Source: UBA6100 sp049658145
GTDB lineage: Bacteria; Actinomycetota; Coriobacteriia; Anaerosomatales; Anaerosomataceae
DNA length: 64,000 nt
Assembly: GCA_049658145.1 (NCBI GenBank)
Contig: JBASOJ010000044.1
Span: forward strand, 1 to 64,000
Direction: 5' to 3'
How positions within the stretch are numbered: the stretch's first letter is position 1; each line of letters opens with the position of its first letter. Shown here piece after piece: positions 41,012 to 49,676 of the stretch. The translations under genes and the position numbers were made by a program. Below the pieces are notes generated by a model. The model worked only from the letters and a program-made list of their open reading frames with translations, ran no database searches and was not told the DNA's origin.

Positions 41012-42544
41012 ATGGGCCCGGTAGTGTACGCACTGATCGGTCTGGCTCTCGGCGTCGTCCTCGGCTTCATCATCAACCGCTTCCTGGTCGCCGGTAAGGC
41101 CAACCAGGCCCGCGAAACCGCGGAACGCATGCTCGCCGATGCGGAGAAGCAAGCCGAGACGACCAAGAAAGAGATACTCCTCGAAGCCAAGGACGAGATA
41201 TTCCACCTCAAGGCACTGTCCGAGGAAGAGGCCAAAGAACGGCGCAAGGACATCACAGCGATGGAGACGCGGCTGCTGCAGCGCGAGGAGTCCATCGAGC
41301 GTCGCGCTGAGTCGCTCGACAAGCGCGAGCACCAGCTCTCGAGCCAGATGGGTCAGATCACCAAGCGTGAGAAGGACCTTGAAGACGCCATCGCCGAAGA
41401 GAAGTCGCGTCTCGAGGCGCTCGCGGGCATGTCCTCGGACCAGGCGAAGACCGTGCTTCTCGACCGTATCCGCCAGGATGTGAGCCACGACGCCGCTGTC
41501 ATCATCCGTGAGGGCGAGCAGCGCGCGCGCGAGGAAGCGGACCGCAAGGCGCGCAACATCATCAGCATCGCCATCGGCCGAGTCGCGGCTGACCACACCG
41601 CCGAGTCGACCGTCTCGGTCGTGCACATCCCGTCGGACGACCTCAAGGGACGCATCATCGGCCGCGAGGGTCGCAACATCCGCGCCTTCGAGCAGCTCAC
41701 TGGCATCAACCTCATCATCGACGACACGCCCGAGGCGGTCATCCTCTCAAGCTTCGATCCGGTCCGGCGTGAGGTCGGCCGCATCACCCTCGAGAACCTC
41801 ATCGCTGACGGCCGGATCCACCCGGCACGTATCGAGGAGATGTTCAAGAAGGCCGAGGCGCTCGTCGACCAGCAGGTCCGCGAGGCCGGTGAGCAGGCCG
41901 TCTTCGATGCCGGTGTTCACAACCTCCACAGCGACATCGTGCGCACGCTCGGCCGGCTCCGCTACCGCACCAGCTACGGCCAGAACGTGCTCAACCACTC
42001 ACTGGAGGTCGCGTACCTCTCGGGCGTGGTCGCCGCGGAGCTCGGTCTCGATCCGGCGCTCGCCAAGCGCGCTGGTCTGCTGCACGACCTCGGCAAGGCC
42101 ATCGACCACGAGATCGAGGGCCCGCACGCGGTCATCGGCGCCGATCTCGCGCGTCGTCTCGGCGAGAACAAAGAAGTCGTGCACTGCATAGAGGCGCACC
42201 ATGGCGATATTGAGCCCCAGACGGTCGAGGCCGTCATCGTCCAGGCCGCCGACGCGATCTCCGCAGCTCGACCGGGCGCACGCCGTGAGACGCTCGAGAG
42301 CTACATCAAGCGGCTTGAGAAGCTCGAGGCGCTGGCCGAGGCCCATAAAGGCGTCGAGAAGTCCTATGCGATGCAGGCCGGGCGCGAGATCCGCGTCATG
42401 GTCAAGCCCGAGGAGATCAGCGACGCCGATGCGACGCTCATGGCCCGAGATCTTGCCAAGCAGATCGAGGAAGAACTGCAGTATCCCGGACAGATCAAGG
42501 TTATGATCATCCGCGAGAGCCGCGCGATCGATTACGCGAAGTAG
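41012..42544 (+). CDS. rny: Ribonuclease Y
   Basis: 510 aa. N-terminal membrane helix (residues 3-22), a long charged coiled coil (about 30-160), KH domain (SDDLKGRIIGREGRNIRAFE) and HD domain (LLHDLGKAIDHEIEG, EAHHGDIEPQT), the complete RNase Y architecture. It is the main membrane-bound endonuclease initiating mRNA decay in Firmicutes and some Actinomycetota. Its position after recA matches Bacillus. RBS AAGGGAGGGA. Confidence 0.97.
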   Translation: MGPVVYALIGLALGVVLGFIINRFLVAGKANQARETAERMLADAEKQAETTKKEILLEAKDEIFHLKALSEEEAKERRKDITAMETRLLQREESIERRAESLDKREHQLSSQMGQITKREKDLEDAIAEEKSRLEALAGMSSDQAKTVLLDRIRQDVSHDAAVIIREGEQRAREEADRKARNIISIAIGRVAADHTAESTVSVVHIPSDDLKGRIIGREGRNIRAFEQLTGINLIIDDTPEAVILSSFDPVRREVGRITLENLIADGRIHPARIEEMFKKAEALVDQQVREAGEQAVFDAGVHNLHSDIVRTLGRLRYRTSYGQNVLNHSLEVAYLSGVVAAELGLDPALAKRAGLLHDLGKAIDHEIEGPHAVIGADLARRLGENKEVVHCIEAHHGDIEPQTVEAVIVQAADAISAARPGARRETLESYIKRLEKLEALAEAHKGVEKSYAMQAGREIRVMVKPEEISDADATLMARDLAKQIEEELQYPGQIKVMIIRESRAIDYAK

Positions 42545-42570
42545 GGGAGCATCACCCCGTCTGTTCGGCC

Positions 42571-42598
42571 GCAAGGGGACCGTCCGCGGTCCCCTTGC
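42571..42598 (+). terminator. Terminator after rny
   Basis: GCAAGGGGACCG (42571-42582), loop TCCG, CGGTCCCCTTGC (42587-42598), followed by TCTTG; perfect 12-bp stem 27 nt after the rny stop. Confidence 0.8.
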
Positions 42599-42639
42599 TC
42601 TTGAGAACCGGTGCCGAGCGTGGCAGGCTTGAGGACGAT

Positions 42640-43716
42640 ATGAGCGAACACGACCCACTCATAGACTTCGTGACGTCAGTCTCAGGTGACGGTTACCTCA
42701 AAGTGGAGGAGACCCTCGGCGACGGTTTCGTCCGACTGCGGGTACCCGAAGCCGAGCGGCGTCAGGCAAAGCACGACATCCGCAGCTTCGAGGACATCGT
42801 CATCGAGCTGCTCCGCAACGCCCGTGACGCACACGCACAGCGCATCTTCGTGGCCACCGCCCGAGAGGGTACGGTCCGCTCGCTGACGATGCTCGACGAC
42901 GGCGTGGGTATCCCGCCTGCACTGCACGACACCGTCTTCGAACCACGCGTGACCTCGAAGCTCGAGACCATGGTGATGGACCGCTGGGGAGTGCACGGTC
43001 GCGGGATGGCGCTCTACTCGGTGCGCGCGAACGTCTCCTCGGCCAGGGTCGCCGCGTCCGCCCCGCACAAGGGCTCGTCGGTGATGGTCGTAGCGGATAC
43101 CTCCGAACTCACGGAGCGTGCCGACCAGTCCACGTGGCCGACCGTCGAGCCGGACGAGACCGGTACGCCGCATGTCGCTCGCGGCCCGCACAACATCGTG
43201 CGGCGCCTGGTCGAGTTCGCCTGCGAGCACCCCGAGTTGGAGCTGTACATCGGCACTCCCACCGAGATCCTCGCCACGCTCGTCGCTCTCGGAAGACGCC
43301 ATCTCGACGCCGCCGACCTCATGTTCTGCGAGAACCTCGACCGCCTCGTGGTCTGGCAGCGGCCTGCCGCGTGTGCCGATGCGGCGGAGCTCGGCGACAT
43401 CGCGTCCAACATCGGCATCCCGGTCTCGGAACGTACCGCACACCGCGTCCTCGCCGGTGAGTTGGCCCCACTTGAACCCGTCCTCGCGCAACTCATCACG
43501 GAGGACGAGCCCGATCCCAGGCCCGCGCCGGACATCTACCGGGACCGTCGTTCGCTCCACATCCACCACGCGGACCTCGTGGCGTTTCGTGCCGAGCTCC
43601 AGAAGGCGTTCGACGTGCTCGCCGAGCGCTACTACCTCAACCTCAAGGGCGAGCCGAAGGTCACGGTGGGCCGCGATGCCATAAGCGTGCGCTTCCCGGT
43701 AGAGAAGGACGACTAG
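42640..43716 (+). CDS. GHKL-type ATPase of unknown function
   Basis: 358 aa from ATG 42640 behind TGAGGA. The N-terminal half is a Bergerat ATP-binding fold: EDIVIELLRNARDAHAQ (Glu56, Asn60, Asp63), LDDGVGIPP (85-93) and GVHGRGMALYSVRA (117-130). Unlike sensor kinases it has no His box, sensor or membrane helix, and resembles MutL/HATPase_c_3 proteins in motif order. The C-terminal half (about 190-358) is not recognised. It lies exactly between rny and spoVS, where Bacillus has the phosphodiesterase gene ymdB, hinting at a role in RNA or developmental control. Confidence 0.75.
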   Translation: MSEHDPLIDFVTSVSGDGYLKVEETLGDGFVRLRVPEAERRQAKHDIRSFEDIVIELLRNARDAHAQRIFVATAREGTVRSLTMLDDGVGIPPALHDTVFEPRVTSKLETMVMDRWGVHGRGMALYSVRANVSSARVAASAPHKGSSVMVVADTSELTERADQSTWPTVEPDETGTPHVARGPHNIVRRLVEFACEHPELELYIGTPTEILATLVALGRRHLDAADLMFCENLDRLVVWQRPAACADAAELGDIASNIGIPVSERTAHRVLAGELAPLEPVLAQLITEDEPDPRPAPDIYRDRRSLHIHHADLVAFRAELQKAFDVLAERYYLNLKGEPKVTVGRDAISVRFPVEKDD

Positions 43717-43746
43717 CGGCCTTCGACGGCCTTCGACGGCCTTCGA
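43717..43746. repeat. Three tandem copies of CGGCCTTCGA
   Basis: A 10-bp unit repeated exactly three times directly after the stop of the GHKL ATPase gene. Copy number may vary among strains. Confidence 0.85.
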
Positions 43747-43897
43747 CGATCCAAGAGGGATGCGCTCGGCACTGCAGTTGCGATATACTCCCGCCAGGCC
43801 GCCTCCTGCGGCTCTAGAACACCAGCAGCCAACGACACACCAGCGGTCCCTGCACTCGACACACCACCGTATTCGCAGCACAGGAGGCACCATCGTC

Positions 43898-44173
43898 GTG
43901 GAAGTCCTCAAGGTCTCCAGCAAATCCAGCCCCAACTCCGTCGCAGGCGCTCTCGCTGGCGTCATCCGGGAGCAGGGCGTCGTCGAGATCCAGACCGTCG
44001 GTGCGGGGGCCCTCAATCAGGCCGTCAAGGCCATCGCCATCGCACGCGGCTTCGTCGCCCCCATGGGCATGGACCTCATCTGCACGCCCGCCTTCGCCGA
44101 CATCGAGATCAACGGCGAAGAGCGCACCGCCATCCGCCTCCTTGTGGAGCCGCGCCAACCGCATCACGCGTGA
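43898..44173 (+). CDS. spoVS: Stage V sporulation protein S (SpoVS)
   Basis: 91 aa from GTG 43898 behind AGGAGG. MEVLKVSSKSSPNSVAGALA and AVKAIAIARGFVAPMGMDL are near-identical to Firmicutes SpoVS (86 aa, Alba-like fold). SpoVS affects septation and sporulation in Bacillus but is also widespread in non-sporulating Thermus/Deinococcus and some Actinomycetota. A TATACT at about 43783-43788 may be the -10 of its own promoter. Overlaps the PHP gene by 4 nt. Confidence 0.94.
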   Translation: MEVLKVSSKSSPNSVAGALAGVIREQGVVEIQTVGAGALNQAVKAIAIARGFVAPMGMDLICTPAFADIEINGEERTAIRLLVEPRQPHHA

Positions 44174-45012
44174 GCGCCATGCCGGGCCCCGACCTTCATC
44201 TGCACTCCACTGCCTCTGATGGTGTCCTCACGCCCGCCGCGATCGTCGAGCTGGCGGCCCGAGTGGGCTGTCCGGCCATCGCGATCACCGATCACGATTC
44301 GGTCGACGGGGTCACGGAGGCCCTCGAGGCGTCCGCACACACGTCCGTCACCGTGATCCCCGGCGTCGAGCTCTCCGCAGGCATGGGCGAACGCGACCTG
44401 CACCTCCTCGGGTATCACATCGACCACACCGACCCCGCGCTTCTGGCGGCGCTCCAGCGGCTCCGCACGCTGCGGGTCGAACGTGCTGAGCGCATCGTCA
44501 GTTCACTGCATGCGGCGGGGCTGTCGCTCGGCCTGGACGACGTCCTCGGGTTGGCCGATGGCGGCGCGGTCGGACGCGCACACATCGCGCAGCTCCTCGT
44601 GTCATCGGGACAGGCCACCTCCGTCGAGGACGCGTTCCGGCGCTTGCTGGGGCGCTCGGCACCGCACTTTGTTCCCAAGCCTCTGTGCTCGCCCGCCGAG
44701 GTGATCGGCTGGATACGCAACGCGGGTGGCGTCGCGGTATTGGCACACCCCGGACTGAGGGATGTCGACGACCTCGTCCCGGGGCTCGTCGATGCCGGTC
44801 TGGCCGGCATCGAGGCCTATCACTCGGCCCACGATGCCGAGACCGTGCAGCACTACGTGCGCATGGCGGAGCAACTCGGCCTCATCGTCACCGGCGGATC
44901 GGACTTCCACGGACTCGACCGCAAGGGCGACCACATCGGCTCGGCGAACGTCCCCGCCGAAGTCGTGGACCTTCTCGCCGCCGCGCACGCGCGGGAGCTG
45001 GATGCCCGATGA
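44170..45012 (+). CDS. PHP-domain phosphoesterase (RNase AM/YciV-like)
   Basis: 280 aa from GTG 44170. PHP metal ligands: H10-x-H12 (DLHLHSTASDG), D41-H42 (AITDHDS), PGVELSAG, AVLAHPG, and GSDFHG near residue 240. The closest known class is YciV/TrpH, which removes nucleotides from 5' ends of rRNA or hydrolyses 3',5'-nucleotide bisphosphates. Coupled by overlaps to spoVS upstream and miaB downstream. Confidence 0.88.
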   Translation: MSAMPGPDLHLHSTASDGVLTPAAIVELAARVGCPAIAITDHDSVDGVTEALEASAHTSVTVIPGVELSAGMGERDLHLLGYHIDHTDPALLAALQRLRTLRVERAERIVSSLHAAGLSLGLDDVLGLADGGAVGRAHIAQLLVSSGQATSVEDAFRRLLGRSAPHFVPKPLCSPAEVIGWIRNAGGVAVLAHPGLRDVDDLVPGLVDAGLAGIEAYHSAHDAETVQHYVRMAEQLGLIVTGGSDFHGLDRKGDHIGSANVPAEVVDLLAAAHARELDAR

Positions 45013-46343
45013 AGTCCTACTTCGTACGCACCCTCGGCTGCCAGATGAACAAGCACGACTCCGAGCGGATCGCGGGGCTCCTCGAGCAGCGAGGCCTCGT
45101 TGTGGCCGACAGTCCGGAGTCCGCGGACGTCATCGTGTTCAACACCTGCTGCGTACGAGAGACGGCCGATGACCGCCTGTACGGCCAGGTCTCATCGCTC
45201 AAGGCGCTCAAGACCGGCGGGCGACCGGACGTCATCATCGCCGTCGGCGGATGCGTCGGCCAGCGTGACGGAGCCGACGTGCTCAAGCATGCCCCGCACG
45301 TCGACGTCGTCTTCGGCACGCACAACATCCACGAGCTTCCCGCCCTGTTGGATGCGGCCGAATCGGGCCGGCCCGCGATCAGCGTCCTGGATGGGGGAGA
45401 CCGCTTCGCGAGCGACCTCCCCTCGGCACGTGACTCCGCGTGCCATGCGTGGGTCTCGATCACCGTCGGCTGCGACAATCACTGCGCGTACTGCATCGTC
45501 CCCACCGTGCGCGGACCGGAGCGGAGCCGCGCGCTCGAGGATGTCGTGGACGAGATCACCGCACTCGTCGCCGATGGCGTGGTCGAGGTCACCCTCCTCG
45601 GCCAGAACGTCAACTCGTTCGGCAGGGACCGCTACGGGGAACCGCGGTTCGCCGAGCTGCTCCGCGCGGTCGCGGCAACGGGCGTTCGCCGGATCCGCTT
45701 CGCGACGAGCCATCCCAAGGACTTGAGCGACGACACGATCCTGGCTATGGCCGAGGTCCCGGCGATCATGCCGTACCTGCATCTGCCGGTGCAGCATGGC
45801 TCGAACCGCATCCTCGCGGCCATGAACCGCCGCTACACGCGCGAGCAGTACTTCGCGCGCATCGAGGCGCTCCGGACCGCCATCCCCGGCATCACCCTGT
45901 CCACCGACATCATCGTGGGCTTCCCGGGTGAGACCGAGGACGACTTCGCGGACACACTCGACCTCGTGGGCCGCGTCGGTTTCGACCACGCGTTCACGTT
46001 CATCTACTCGCCGCGTGAGGGGACGCCCGCCGCTGTTCTGCCCGAGACGGTCACGCGCGAGGTGGCTCAGGAGCGCTTCGACCGTCTGGCGACACTGGTG
46101 CGGGACCTCTCCTTCTCCTCGAACGAGCGCGAGGTCGGAGCGGTGCGTAGCTGCCTCATCGAGGGCGCCTCGCGCCGCGACACCGCCGTCCTGGCCGCCC
46201 GCACGTCCCACAACAAGCTGGTACACCTGCCCGTTCCCTACGGCATGCGAGCCGACGAGATGGCGGGTACGGTGCACGATGTGCGCATCATCGGCGCACA
46301 CCCGTGGTTCCTCACCGGCGAGTTCGCCCGGGGACAGCGTTAG
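45009..46343 (+). CDS. miaB: tRNA-2-methylthio-N6-dimethylallyladenosine synthase MiaB
   Basis: 444 aa from ATG 45009 (ATGA overlap). UPF0004 cysteines 11 (TLGCQMNKHDSER, the MiaB form), 47 and 82; radical-SAM CDNHCAYC at 155/159/162; TRAM domain at the C-terminus. It methylthiolates i6A37 of tRNA, whose prenyl group is added by MiaA, encoded 1.4 kb downstream. Confidence 0.95.
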   Translation: MKSYFVRTLGCQMNKHDSERIAGLLEQRGLVVADSPESADVIVFNTCCVRETADDRLYGQVSSLKALKTGGRPDVIIAVGGCVGQRDGADVLKHAPHVDVVFGTHNIHELPALLDAAESGRPAISVLDGGDRFASDLPSARDSACHAWVSITVGCDNHCAYCIVPTVRGPERSRALEDVVDEITALVADGVVEVTLLGQNVNSFGRDRYGEPRFAELLRAVAATGVRRIRFATSHPKDLSDDTILAMAEVPAIMPYLHLPVQHGSNRILAAMNRRYTREQYFARIEALRTAIPGITLSTDIIVGFPGETEDDFADTLDLVGRVGFDHAFTFIYSPREGTPAAVLPETVTREVAQERFDRLATLVRDLSFSSNEREVGAVRSCLIEGASRRDTAVLAARTSHNKLVHLPVPYGMRADEMAGTVHDVRIIGAHPWFLTGEFARGQR

Positions 46344-46392
46344 CACCCGGGCCACCGCGGGAATGCTCACGGTGGCCCGGGAGGTGAGCAGT

Positions 46393-47766
46393 ATGGACGG
46401 GACCGTGCTCGGCATCATCGCACCACACCCCCCGATCATGGTTGCCGAAGTGGGTGGTGAGCGTGCCGGCGTGACCGCCGATTCAGCGGAGGCCATGGCG
46501 GTGGCGGAGCGGGCGCTCGCGACCTTCGATCCAGACACGATCGTGCTCATGTCGCCGCACGCGCCCGTGGCGCGCGACGCGTTCGTCATCGACACGAGTC
46601 AGACGCTTGCCGGAGATCTCGGCGCGTTCGGCGCCCGCCAGGTCCGCATCGCGCCTGCCGGAGATCCGATGCTCGCGGAAGCGATCATGGACGAGGCGGC
46701 AGAGGCCGGCATCCCCGTGGTGCCGCGCTCGGTGAGCCCGAATCTCGACGCGGGCCTCCTCGACCACGGCGCCCTTGTGCCGCTGAGCTTCCTCGACCGG
46801 CAGTCCCGCTATCCGGTCGTGGAGCTGTCGCTGTCGTTCATCCCGCTCCACACGCACCGCCTGCTCGGAGTTGCCGTCCGGCGGGCCGCAGACCGCCTTG
46901 GACGCCGCGTCGCGTTCGTGGCCAGCGGTGACTGCAGCCACCGGCTCACGCGCGACGCACCCGCCGGCTTCTCTCCACGTGGCGCCGAGTTCGACACCGA
47001 ACTGGTCCGCATCCTGGGGACCGGCGCGTTCGAGGAACTCGAGCACATCGCACCCTCGCTCATCGAGGCCGCAGGGGAGTGCGGACTGCGCTCGTTCATC
47101 ACCCTCGGCGGCTTTCTGGCGGGCAGCAGTGTTCACACGCGTGTCCTCTCGTACGAAGGACCGTGGGGGGTCGGGTACCTCACCGCGCTCTCGGCGTCTC
47201 CTGACCTCCTGGCGGCGCTCGCCACACCCGAAACCGGGCTCAAGGGCGGTATGCCGGGTATGGCCGAATCCCCGCCCGTCGATCTCGCCAGACGCACCAT
47301 CGAGACGTACATCCGTGAGCGCCGCGTCCTCGACGAGCCCGCTGCCGAGGGCCTGCTCTCGTCCCGTCAGGGCGCGTTCGTGAGCCTTCACCGTGGCGGC
47401 ATGCTCCGCGGGTGCATCGGCACCATCGCACCCACGCAGCCGACCCTCGCCGACGAGATCATCCACAACGCCATCCAGGCGGCCACCGCCGACCCGCGCT
47501 TCCCGCCGATACGCGCCGATGAGCTTCACGACCTTGAGATCTCGGTGGACGTCCTCCTACCCGCCGAGCCCGCAACACCGGAGGACCTCGATCCGCGCGT
47601 CTTCGGCGTCATCGTCTCGGCCGACTGGCGGCGTGGACTGCTCCTGCCCGACCTCGACGGCGTGGATTCTGTGGAGGACCAGATCGCGATCGCCCGCGAG
47701 AAGGCCGGGATCCGTCCCGGTGAGACCATCCACCTCGAGCGATTCCGCGTGGACCGTTACCATTAG
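46393..47766 (+). CDS. MEMO/LigB-AMMECR1 fusion (AmmeMemoRadiSam proteins B and A)
   Basis: 457 aa from ATG 46393 with GGAGGTGA; the frame is open further upstream without a better start. N-terminal half (about 1-270) is a LigB/MEMO-type fold: GIIAPHPPIMVAEVGG, MSPHAPVA and ASGDCSHRLT contain the metal-site His residues. C-terminal half (about 280-457) is AMMECR1 (RQGAFVSLHRGGMLRGCIGT, HDLEISVDVL). In many genomes the two are separate and sit with a radical-SAM gene; that partner is not in this window. The biochemical function is unclear. It separates miaB from miaA. Confidence 0.88.
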   Translation: MDGTVLGIIAPHPPIMVAEVGGERAGVTADSAEAMAVAERALATFDPDTIVLMSPHAPVARDAFVIDTSQTLAGDLGAFGARQVRIAPAGDPMLAEAIMDEAAEAGIPVVPRSVSPNLDAGLLDHGALVPLSFLDRQSRYPVVELSLSFIPLHTHRLLGVAVRRAADRLGRRVAFVASGDCSHRLTRDAPAGFSPRGAEFDTELVRILGTGAFEELEHIAPSLIEAAGECGLRSFITLGGFLAGSSVHTRVLSYEGPWGVGYLTALSASPDLLAALATPETGLKGGMPGMAESPPVDLARRTIETYIRERRVLDEPAAEGLLSSRQGAFVSLHRGGMLRGCIGTIAPTQPTLADEIIHNAIQAATADPRFPPIRADELHDLEISVDVLLPAEPATPEDLDPRVFGVIVSADWRRGLLLPDLDGVDSVEDQIAIAREKAGIRPGETIHLERFRVDRYH

Positions 47767-47769
47767 CCG

Positions 47770-48705
47770 GTGACCATTCCACACCCCATCGCGATCGTCG
47801 GTCCCACCGCGGTCGGCAAGAGCGCTGTTGCCGAGCGCGTAGCCCTGCGCGTGCACGGCGAGATCATCGATGCGGACTCCATGCAGGTGTACCGCGGGAT
47901 GGACGTCGGCACGGCCAAGACCCCGTTGGCCGAGCGTCTGGTGCCGCACCACTGCCTAGACCTCGCCGATCCCGGCGCGCCGTACTCGGCTGCACTGTTC
48001 CAGCGCGATGCGCGCGCGGCCATAGAGTCGATCGCTGCCCGGGGTCTGGCCCCCGTGGTCGTCGGCGGTACAGGGCTCTACGTTCGCGCGGCGCTCGACG
48101 AGTTCTCGTTCCCCGAAGGAGAGCTCACCGACGACACACGCCTCGCGCTGGAGGGTCGCGCCGGCCGGATCGGCGCTGAGGCACTGCACGCCGAACTCGT
48201 GGCCGTAGATGCGCCCTCGGCCGCGCTCATCCACCCGAACAACGTGCGACGCACGATCCGTGCGCTCGAGATGCACGCGGCCGGCCGTTCGTACGCCGAC
48301 CAGGCATCGGGTTTCGCCCGCCGCGAGGCGCACTACCCGCACACGCGGTTCGTCGGGCTCACCATGGAGCGGGCTCTCCTGTACGCTCGCATCGACGCCA
48401 GAGTCGACGCGATGCTCGCTGAAGGCCTGATCGCCGAGGTCGAGTGTCTGCTTCAGGCGGGATACCGGGATGCACTCACGGCCGCACAGGCCATCGGCTA
48501 CAAGGAACTCGTCCCGGTGATCGAAGGTCGCGTGTCCCTGGAGACCGCCACTGCCGAGATCCAACACGCGTCGAGGCGCTACGCCAAGCGCCAGCTCACC
48601 TGGTTCCGCGCCGATCCGCGCATCGTCTGGCTCGACGTAACCGGACTGTCGACGCCTGACGCGACGCTGGCCGTGCTCGAACTGCTAGAATCGGCCGAAC
48701 AGTAG
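47770..48705 (+). CDS. miaA: tRNA dimethylallyltransferase MiaA
   Basis: 311 aa from GTG 47770. P-loop GPTAVGKS (11-18), the IDADSMQVYRGMDVGTAKT substrate segment, VVGGTGLYVRAAL, and QAIGYKELVPVI near 240. It prenylates A37 of tRNAs reading UNN codons, supplying the substrate for MiaB. Confidence 0.95.
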   Translation: MTIPHPIAIVGPTAVGKSAVAERVALRVHGEIIDADSMQVYRGMDVGTAKTPLAERLVPHHCLDLADPGAPYSAALFQRDARAAIESIAARGLAPVVVGGTGLYVRAALDEFSFPEGELTDDTRLALEGRAGRIGAEALHAELVAVDAPSAALIHPNNVRRTIRALEMHAAGRSYADQASGFARREAHYPHTRFVGLTMERALLYARIDARVDAMLAEGLIAEVECLLQAGYRDALTAAQAIGYKELVPVIEGRVSLETATAEIQHASRRYAKRQLTWFRADPRIVWLDVTGLSTPDATLAVLELLESAEQ

Positions 48706-48722
48706 CCTCCGGGAGGAGCCAC

Positions 48723-49589
48723 GTGCAGCTCTTGTTCTCCAAGATGAACGGCCTCGGCAACGACTTCGTGTTCATCGAGGACCTTGATGAAGCCCTTGAC
48801 CTGTCCCCCGAAGCCGCCCAGTGGATCTGCGACCGCCACTTCGGCGTTGGTGCGGACGGGATCATCATGGTGCGTCCCGCCACAACGCCCGGGGCCGACT
48901 ACTACATGCACTATGTGAACGCCGACGGCTCGCTGGCCGAGATGTGCGGCAACGGCGCCCGCTGCTTCGCGAAGTACCTCGTCGACCACGGGCTGGTGGC
49001 CGCGGACGCTACTTCACTCGTTATCGAGACACTCGGCGGCCTCAAGCCGGTCACGTTCACGCGCGACGAGGATGGCCAGCTGCTCACGGCCACGGTGGAC
49101 ATGGGCACCCCGAGGTTCGCCCCGGAGGAGATCCCCGCGGTGTTCGAGGGCACGCAGGTCTACGACTGCCCGCTTGAAACGCCGTTCGGTGCCTTCGGCA
49201 TCACCGCAGTGAGCATGGGCAATCCGCACGTCATCATCTGGGTGGACGACGTCGACACGACCCCGGTCGAGACGGTCGGCCCGTTCATCGAGACGCACGA
49301 GCGGTTCCCCAGGGGCACGAACGTCGAGTTTGCGCAACTCATCGATGATGCGACCATCAAGATGCGCGTCTGGGAGCGCGGGGTGGGGGAGACGCTCGCC
49401 TGCGGGACCGGCGCGTGCGCGGTTGCCGTGGCCGGCACGCTCTCCTGTCGCGTCGGCCGCAGTACCACGATCGAACTGCCGGGCGGAGATCTCGAGGTCC
49501 GCTGGCACGAGAACGACCACGTGTACATGACGGGCTCGGCCACGGTCGCATTCGCGGGCACGATCGACCTGACCGACGAAGACTCCTAG
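48723..49589 (+). CDS. dapF: Diaminopimelate epimerase
   Basis: 288 aa from GTG 48723 with GGGAGGAG. Catalytic cysteines Cys75 (EMCGNGARC) and Cys227 (LACGTGACA) are both present. It converts LL- to meso-diaminopimelate. Followed 87 nt later by dapL, which produces its substrate. Confidence 0.95.
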   Translation: MQLLFSKMNGLGNDFVFIEDLDEALDLSPEAAQWICDRHFGVGADGIIMVRPATTPGADYYMHYVNADGSLAEMCGNGARCFAKYLVDHGLVAADATSLVIETLGGLKPVTFTRDEDGQLLTATVDMGTPRFAPEEIPAVFEGTQVYDCPLETPFGAFGITAVSMGNPHVIIWVDDVDTTPVETVGPFIETHERFPRGTNVEFAQLIDDATIKMRVWERGVGETLACGTGACAVAVAGTLSCRVGRSTTIELPGGDLEVRWHENDHVYMTGSATVAFAGTIDLTDEDS

Positions 49590-49676
49590 CGACCGCACCG
49601 CCCCTGTGGAGGGCGCGTTGCTGTTTGTTACCATGTCCCGAAACACCGGAGCACCGCGTAGAGAAGGGGATACAAC

